A stretch of DNA of 27,611 bases from Bacillota bacterium (GTDB lineage: Bacteria; Bacillota; Clostridia; Christensenellales; UMGS416): positions 1-27,611 of the forward strand of contig JAEZSE010000009.1 in NCBI GenBank assembly GCA_023421955.1, read 5' to 3'. Shown here one piece after another: positions 22,927 through 27,611 of this stretch (position 1 is its first letter; every line of letters starts with the position of its first letter). The notes under the pieces are model-generated. The model was given only the letters and a program-made list of their open reading frames with translations, made no database searches and was not told the DNA's origin. A program made the translations under genes and the position numbers.

Positions 22927-23013
22927 TTGCGGCAAAGCGGCCATGAGTATTACGTGGGGTACTGGTTATTGGGCTTGGCCTTGCCAGGCAACGCTGAAGC
23001 ATTCTCACATAAT

Positions 23014-23781
23014 TTACTTGCCCCAAACAACAAGCGGCGGTGGTGTGATTAAGGGTATTGTTGGCGATGGTTTAGGTGCCCGTGTGGTCGGCGCAGGGAA
23101 AACTGCAGTTGAAACTTTAACAAGAGTGAACTTACTTTTCAACGCATCAATATAACGCGGCATGGCATTCGCATCAGACATATTGAAATGTGTCAAGATG
23201 ATTGACCCCGGAACTGTCTTCGAGAGCACATATTTTGGTATCGGCTTTCCGACCTTTATTGCACCAGTATACGTATCTACATTCCAGCCTATTAATCTGT
23301 ATCCCTTCCCGTCGAATAGCTTGAGGATCCTGCTGTTCGTATGTCCGCTGCCACCTGGCAAACGAGCCAGCTTTGGAATAACATAACCATTTCCTAACAC
23401 GCTTTTTGCAGTTGAATTCCATGCCTTGAGGTCATCCAGTATTTTTCTGTCACTCCAGGACCCCATGGCTTTGTGATTCATGGAATGATAACATATTTCA
23501 TGGCCATCCTTGATTGCCTGCCTCCAAAGGGCAGGATATGCCGTAAGACGATTGCCGATAACAAAAAAAGTGCAGGTAACCTTCTTTGCGCGCAAAAGAT
23601 TCAATACCAGCGTGATTGCATCCTTGCTATACCCATCGTCAATCGTTAGGCACACTACTTTACCTGGAACCATTTTGACCGCAGACAACGAGGCCGCGTT
23701 TGCCGAGATCTGAGAAGAGAGAATCATAATCGCCAAGATTACGGAGGCAATGATTCTCCACACCTTATTCAGTTGGTACAT
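23014..23781 (-). CDS. Secreted polysaccharide deacetylase (NodB domain)
   Basis: This 255-residue carbohydrate esterase 4-type protein removes N-acetyl groups from chitin- or peptidoglycan-like glycans outside the membrane. A signal peptide ends around residue 29 (ISANA). NodB motifs are in order: TIDDG with Asp48/Asp49, the metal ligands His99 and His103 in HSMNH, RLPGG (140-144), the GWNVDT segment with Trp166, and the catalytic-His region ILTHF with His198. The C terminus is an unusual Pro/Thr-rich tail ending VVWGK. AAGGAG lies eight bases before the ATG. The gene is noticeably less GC-rich than the flanking transporter and hydrolase genes. In a spore former it could act on peptidoglycan (PdaA/PgdA-like); the exact substrate is unknown. 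Confidence 0.9.
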   Translation of the reverse strand: MYQLNKVWRIIASVILAIMILSSQISANAASLSAVKMVPGKVVCLTIDDGYSKDAITLVLNLLRAKKVTCTFFVIGNRLTAYPALWRQAIKDGHEICYHSMNHKAMGSWSDRKILDDLKAWNSTAKSVLGNGYVIPKLARLPGGSGHTNSRILKLFDGKGYRLIGWNVDTYTGAIKVGKPIPKYVLSKTVPGSIILTHFNMSDANAMPRYIDALKSKFTLVKVSTAVFPAPTTRAPKPSPTIPLITPPPLVVWGK

Positions 23782-24073
23782 ATGTAGTGCTCCTTACTAT
23801 ACTTATTAGGAGAAACACAAAGCAATGATTATCTGTAACTAAACCTATGCCATCGCTCACCAGGTATGCCTTACCCCTCTGCGGTATCTTCCACAACATC
23901 AACATAGAACGTCGCGGTTGGATCATTGATGGAGACGACCACTGCCAACTGCTCCTCGGCCATGTCCGCCACTATCTTGAACCGCAAGCCGCTGTTGCCC
24001 TATACTGGATGACAGACGCGCCGGAGCAGAGATATCCGGAGCGGTCAACACGCTCGCGAAAGGATCCGATGTG
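23782..24073. other. Intergenic region with possible decayed coding sequence
   Basis: No intact gene is seen. On the minus strand, 23871-23999 is an open stretch of 42 codons ending in TAA. It reads like genuine protein (GLRFKIVADMAEEQ, then VVVSINDPTATFYVDVV). It is closed upstream by a stop, while another frame beyond the stop also reads plausibly (SGASVIQYRAT). This may be the frameshifted 3' end of a lost leftward gene; I could not name the family. Confidence 0.3.
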
Positions 24074-24207
24074 ATGCCCCCGGCTGTTTTCTTGATCAAA
24101 CCGGCTTCCAGCCTGTGCAACATGCGGTGCGAATGGCCATTCAAAATGCCATACAGACCAACGGCCTTGAAATGGATGAAAGCTGGGCACCGTTTAGTAC
24201 AGCATGA
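24074..24207 (+). pseudogene. Remnant of an anaerobic sulfatase-maturating enzyme (radical SAM), internally deleted
   Basis: The ATG at 24074, with AAAGGA nine bases upstream, opens a frame reading MPPAVFLIKPASSLCNMRCE. This matches the start of anaerobic sulfatase maturases, where a CX3CX2C radical-SAM cluster follows. After two cysteines the match stops (Trp-Pro instead of the third Cys). In another frame, the sequence resumes 8-11 codons on as NAIQTNGLEMDESWAPF, which matches the family's QTNG...DESWA.F segment, normally about 75 or more residues further along. A TGA at 24205 then ends it. The gene has therefore suffered a frame-breaking internal deletion and lost the last two thirds. Intact relatives (about 370-400 residues) convert a sulfatase Cys/Ser to formylglycine. 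No sulfatase gene is present in the window. Confidence 0.72.
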
Positions 24208-24234
24208 AAGGAGGAAGGGGTGTCCACAGAGCAC

Positions 24235-24264
24235 TTGATCTCTCCAAAGGCTCCCGGCTATAAT
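24235..24264 (+). promoter_or_regulatory. Promoter for the GH2 glycoside hydrolase
   Basis: TTGATC (24235-24240), an 18-bp spacer and a perfect TATAAT (24259-24264). The -10 is flanked by CCCG and CGGG as a small inverted repeat. The leader before the start at 24341 is about 70 bases. Confidence 0.65.
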
Positions 24265-24340
24265 CGGGCCAGAATCTGCCAACACGCCTTGTTTGTTAAT
24301 GTATTTCGTATCAACAAATGAGGAAGAAAGGGTTCCTGAC

Positions 24341-26608
24341 ATGAAGCGGCAATTACTGGATATCGAGTGGTCCTTTTCCCTCAACGGAGGAGATGCGGCG
24401 ACAGTCAACCTGCCCCATGATTTTTCCATTGGCAGGCCCCGTCTTCCAGACAGCCGCATGAGTGACCGCGGCGGTTTCTTTCAGGGCGGCAACGGTGTTT
24501 ACCGAAAAACACTGCCTTCGCTCGAAGCGCTCGGAGGCGGGGCGGCTGTGCTGGAAATTGAGGGGGCCTATATGAACGCGGAAGTGTGGGTCAATGAAAA
24601 CCTCTGCGTTTTCCATCCTTATGGCTACACATCCTTTCATGCAGACCTGACGCCATGGATGCATTCTGAAGAAGAGAATGCCCTGGAAATCCGGGTTTCC
24701 AACGATGCGCTGCCAAACTCACGGTGGTATTCGGGCAGCGGGCTGTACAGGCATGTGTGGCTTCTCACCGGGAAGGATGCTTTCATTAAGCCGTGGGGAG
24801 TCTTCGCGGCCACCACGGAGGCCTATGCGGAGCGCTCCGTGGTGCGCGTGGAGACAGAACTGGAAGGGCGCGGCCTGCTGCGGCATACGCTGACCGACGC
24901 CGCTGGCAGGATTGCCGCTGCTGCGGAAGCTTTTGCGGAGGGCAACGATTCGCAGGAAATGATCCTCATGGATGCCAATCTGTGGAGCACTGACGACCCC
25001 TATCTTTACACGCTGGAAAGCGAGTTGCTCCATGGCGGCGAGGTTCTGGATACAGTGGAAACCAAGATCGGGATTCGCTCCATTGCTCTGGACACGCAAA
25101 AAGGGTTCCTGCTCAACGGCAAGCCGATCAAATTCCGAGGCGGCTGCCTGCACCATGACTGCGGCATACTGGGCGCCGCCGCGTGGGACGCCGCAGAGGA
25201 GCGCAAGGCCAAGGCGCATAAAGACGCCGGGTTCAACGCCGTCCGCTGCGCTCACAACCCGCCCTCGCCCGCGTTTCTGGATGCCTGCGACAGGCTTGGC
25301 CTGCTCGTGATTGACGAGGCCTTTGATTGCTGGCGCATGGGCAAAACAGCTTATGACTACCACCTCTATTTTGACGCCCATTGGCAGGATGACATCAGCT
25401 CCATGGTGCTGCGCGACAGGAACCACCCCGCCATCGTGTTCTGGTCCACCGGCAATGAGATCCCCGAGCGGCTTGGCGCATCCGGCGGTTATTCGCTTGC
25501 CGCCGAGCTGGCCAAATTCGTCCGAAAGCTGGATGGCACACGGTTTGTGACCAACTCCATGAACGGCAGCTGGGCGGAATGGACAGAGGAAATGGATAGG
25601 TTGTCGCTGCCTTTTTCCAAAGAGCTGGACGCGCCGGGCTACAATTACCATTGGAAGAAATACTGTGAGATGCTGGAGCGGCATTCAAGGTTCCTCATCG
25701 GCACAGAAACGGTGCCGTGGGAAGCCATGGAAAACATGCAGGAATCGGAAAACGACCCGCGGGTGCTCGGAGACTTTGTATGGACAAGCCTTGATTATTT
25801 TGGCGAGGCAGGGCTGGGGCACGCCTACCTTCCCGGTGAAGATGGCCGTACACATGGATTGTCTTACCCGTGGCATATCGCAAACTGCGGCGATCTGGAC
25901 ATCTGCTGCCGCCCGCGCCCGCAATCCATCTACAGGCAAATCCTCTGGAAGAGGCGCGCTGCGCCTTGGATTGCCGTACACCGACCGAATGAGAAGGGCT
26001 TGAAGCCCGACTTCAACTTCTGGGGCTGGGGCGATGTGCACCACAGCTGGAGCTGGCCAGGGTGCGAGGGGTACCGAGCATATGTGGATGTGTATAGCGA
26101 TGCCGATGAAGTCGAACTGTTCGCAGACGGGAAATCGCTGGGCCGGAAGCAAGCCGGCATAGCGGCTCGAAATATTGCCTTGTTTGAAACAACATATGAG
26201 CCCGGAGAACTGCTGGCGGTGGCATATTGTGACGGCAGGGTCACCGGCGAAGACAGGGTTGCGACTTGCGGCAAGCCCGAAGCGATTGCGCTGACTGCCG
26301 ACACGGAAGAAATCCCTGCCGCATGGGGCGGATTGGCCTATATCACTGCCACCGTCGTGGACGCCAGCGGTGCTGTTGTGCCCTATGCAGGCAATGAACT
26401 ACGCTTTTCCGTTTCCGGCAGCGGCGCCATCCTGGCGCTCGGCACAAATGACCCGCTCTCGGAGGAACTGTATGTGGGGGAGGTGCGCAAAGCCTTTGAG
26501 GGAACAGTTGTGCTTGCGGTTCGGTCCAGCGGCACCCCGGGGGCGATTGAACTGACTGCACAAGCAGAGGGACTGAAGGCTTGCTCCATCAAAATCCAGG
26601 CAAGATAA
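24341..26608 (+). CDS. Glycoside hydrolase family 2 protein (beta-galactosidase/beta-glucuronidase-like)
   Basis: This 755-residue retaining beta-glycosidase of family GH2 is probably cytoplasmic, since no signal peptide is seen. Domain order: N-terminal sugar-binding jelly roll (about 5-145, with GVYRK, FHPYGYTSFHADLT and SRWYSGSGLYRHVWL), an Ig-like domain (about 150-250), the TIM barrel (about 250-545, with GGCLHHD, 'VRCAHNPPSPAFLDACD' and 'DEAFDCW'), a DUF4982-like domain (about 580-635), and a C-terminal Ig-like GH2 C5-type domain. The acid/base is Glu373 in STGNEIPE and the nucleophile is probably Glu456 in IGTETVPW. The ATG at 24341 has AAAGGG eight bases upstream; an earlier in-frame start lacks support. 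The exact sugar specificity cannot be read. A terminator follows. Confidence 0.93.
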   Translation: MKRQLLDIEWSFSLNGGDAATVNLPHDFSIGRPRLPDSRMSDRGGFFQGGNGVYRKTLPSLEALGGGAAVLEIEGAYMNAEVWVNENLCVFHPYGYTSFHADLTPWMHSEEENALEIRVSNDALPNSRWYSGSGLYRHVWLLTGKDAFIKPWGVFAATTEAYAERSVVRVETELEGRGLLRHTLTDAAGRIAAAAEAFAEGNDSQEMILMDANLWSTDDPYLYTLESELLHGGEVLDTVETKIGIRSIALDTQKGFLLNGKPIKFRGGCLHHDCGILGAAAWDAAEERKAKAHKDAGFNAVRCAHNPPSPAFLDACDRLGLLVIDEAFDCWRMGKTAYDYHLYFDAHWQDDISSMVLRDRNHPAIVFWSTGNEIPERLGASGGYSLAAELAKFVRKLDGTRFVTNSMNGSWAEWTEEMDRLSLPFSKELDAPGYNYHWKKYCEMLERHSRFLIGTETVPWEAMENMQESENDPRVLGDFVWTSLDYFGEAGLGHAYLPGEDGRTHGLSYPWHIANCGDLDICCRPRPQSIYRQILWKRRAAPWIAVHRPNEKGLKPDFNFWGWGDVHHSWSWPGCEGYRAYVDVYSDADEVELFADGKSLGRKQAGIAARNIALFETTYEPGELLAVAYCDGRVTGEDRVATCGKPEAIALTADTEEIPAAWGGLAYITATVVDASGAVVPYAGNELRFSVSGSGAILALGTNDPLSEELYVGEVRKAFEGTVVLAVRSSGTPGAIELTAQAEGLKACSIKIQAR

Positions 26609-26656
26609 AGAGGCAGCCGAAAGCCCGATGCCAACATGCGGAAACATACTCAATCT

Positions 26657-26687
26657 GGGTGGCTGGATACACGCCACCCTTTCTTTG
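26657..26687 (+). terminator. Terminator after the GH2 gene
   Basis: GGGTGGC (26657-26663) pairs perfectly with GCCACCC (26673-26679) and is followed by TTTCTTT. It begins 48 bp after the GH2 stop codon. Confidence 0.8.
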
Positions 26688-26783
26688 CCTTCGCATTGCC
26701 CGATTTGAACTGGGCTGGGAAGATTCTGTGCTGTTTGTGCAATTTCCCGGATGAATTAGTGTGCGTATCCATTGGAGTATCTA

Positions 26784-26792
26784 TGGTATAAT
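26784..26792 (+). promoter_or_regulatory. Extended -10 promoter for the alcohol dehydrogenase gene
   Basis: TGGTATAAT (26784-26792) is a perfect extended -10. No good -35 is present at 16-18 bp. The start codon lies about 98 bp downstream, and the leader between shows no recognised element. Confidence 0.55.
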
Positions 26793-26890
26793 CATCCTGC
26801 GGAGAAATGCCGCATCAGAAACTGCTAGGGCATGCCAGCTGGCCTGGCTCGGGTGTGATGATGCGGAAATACCAAATTGGGAGCAGGCAT

Positions 26891-27611
26891 ATGAAAGCAT
26901 TGGTTTTAAAGCAGTACAATGAGTTTGTCTTTGAGGACATCCCCGATCCTATGATCGGGCCGGAGGATGTGCTTGTGAGGGTGAAGGCTTGCGCGATTTG
27001 CGGCAGCGACGTGCATGGCATGGACGGCAGCACCGGCAGGAGGATCCCGCCGGTGGTAATGGGCCATGAGGCGTCCGGCGTGATTGAGGCGGCAGGCGTA
27101 AACGTGAAGGGTTTTCAGCCCGGCGACAGGGTGACCTTTGATTCCACGGTTTATTGCGGCAAATGCTATCACTGCAAGCGGGGCGAGGTGAACCTGTGTG
27201 ACAACCGGCGGGTGCTCGGCGTGTCCTGCGGAGACTACCGGATGAACGGCGCCTTTGCCGAGCTTGTCAGCGTTCCGCAGCACATTCTGTATCCTCTGCC
27301 GGATGAAGTCACGTTTGAACAGGCTGCGATGGTCGAACCGCTGTCGGTGGCCTTTCACGCCGTGAGCAGATCGCACTTGCCGCTCAACTGCTCGGCATTG
27401 GTGGTCGGGGCCGGGATGATCGGGCTGCTCATCGTGCAGCTGCTCAAGGCTGCGGGCTGCGGCAAGGTGATCGCCGTGGACCTCGCCCAGGAAAAACTGG
27501 AGCTGGCCCGGCGCTTCGGTGCCGACCTTGCGCTGCGCGCCGATGACCCGGAGCTGCTTGCGAAGATCCAGCAGGCGACGCAAGGGCGTGGGGCGGATGC
27601 GGCCTATGAGG
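26891..27611 (+). CDS. Zinc-dependent medium-chain alcohol/polyol dehydrogenase, partial (C terminus outside window)
   Basis: The first 240 residues are visible and belong to the zinc-containing medium-chain dehydrogenase family (threonine/sorbitol/butanediol dehydrogenase group), which oxidises a secondary alcohol or polyol with NAD(P). The catalytic-zinc ligands are Cys37 in AICGSDVHG and His58-Glu59 in MGHEASG. A structural-zinc cluster of cysteines lies in 'YCGKCYHCKRGEVNLCD'. The cofactor domain begins with VVGAGMIGLL, followed by VIAVDLAQEK, where the Asp at the end of the second strand favours NAD. The ATG has GGGAG seven bases upstream. It follows the GH2 gene in the same direction but has its own promoter, and may act on a sugar-derived product. 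Confidence 0.92.
   Translation, partial: MKALVLKQYNEFVFEDIPDPMIGPEDVLVRVKACAICGSDVHGMDGSTGRRIPPVVMGHEASGVIEAAGVNVKGFQPGDRVTFDSTVYCGKCYHCKRGEVNLCDNRRVLGVSCGDYRMNGAFAELVSVPQHILYPLPDEVTFEQAAMVEPLSVAFHAVSRSHLPLNCSALVVGAGMIGLLIVQLLKAAGCGKVIAVDLAQEKLELARRFGADLALRADDPELLAKIQQATQGRGADAAYE

Noticed and set aside
23782..23830. Promoter TTGCTT-N18-TATAGT for the deacetylase
   Set aside because: The -10 would directly abut the ribosome binding site, leaving no room for a transcription start before it.
23923..24459. Minus-strand frame of 178 codons across the GH2 start
   Set aside because: It overlaps the sulfatase maturase remnant and the GH2 start on the other strand and has no ribosome binding site. 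Only its far end might contain a remnant of real coding sequence, recorded separately.

Overview
The window looks like chromosomal DNA from an endospore-forming, low-oxygen Firmicute, probably a GC-rich member of the Clostridia. The evidence is a GerA-type germinant-receptor operon, an SpmB spore-maturation protein, strong AGGAGG-type ribosome binding sites, a Bacillus/Clostridium-style LexA box (GAAC-N4-GTTC) and the remnant of an anaerobic sulfatase-maturating enzyme. The genus cannot be fixed from the sequence alone. Most genes are GC-rich. One acetyltransferase gene (about 12.6-13.1 kb), and less strongly a polysaccharide deacetylase gene (about 23.0-23.8 kb), are visibly AT-richer than their surroundings.

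Left part (1-4.25 kb): the 5' part of a membrane lipid-kinase/cytidylyltransferase-like gene (leftward, starts on TTG, runs off the edge); an MFS exporter and an esterase that form a small leftward operon; a divergent SDR oxidoreductase; and a DUF5067-like lipoprotein meeting it tail to tail.

4.25-10.2 kb: a leftward germination operon in the order gerAA, gerAC, a small two-TM 'D' gene, gerAB, gerAB, followed by an unrecognised lipoprotein. The first five genes are overlapping or nearly so. The two GerAB permeases are close tandem paralogues.

10.2-12.5 kb: a rightward SOS cassette consisting of a promoter, a LexA box, a DinB-type Y-family polymerase, an unknown 80-residue protein and an SRAP (HMCES/YedK-type) abasic-site DNA-protein crosslinking protein. 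Next come the AT-rich GNAT acetyltransferase and spmB, both leftward; no spmA is visible beside spmB.

14.0-22.9 kb: a rightward metabolic block. A class-V aminotransferase and an FAD-dependent oxidoreductase share a near-consensus promoter. A complete Opp/Dpp-type peptide ABC importer (binding protein, two permeases, two ATPases) follows with its own promoter. Its leader contains a terminator-like hairpin, and a second very strong hairpin separates the binding-protein gene from the permeases.

22.9-27.6 kb: a leftward secreted polysaccharide deacetylase; a badly decayed anaerobic sulfatase maturase pseudogene; a rightward GH2 glycoside hydrolase with its own promoter; and the start of a zinc-dependent medium-chain dehydrogenase that runs off the right edge. 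No rRNA, tRNA, CRISPR array or insertion sequence was recognised. I did not find a clearly new multi-gene system. The best leads are the double-B germination operon with its trailing lipoprotein, the unknown small protein in the SOS cassette, the leader hairpin of the peptide transporter, and the collapsed sulfatase-maturase gene.
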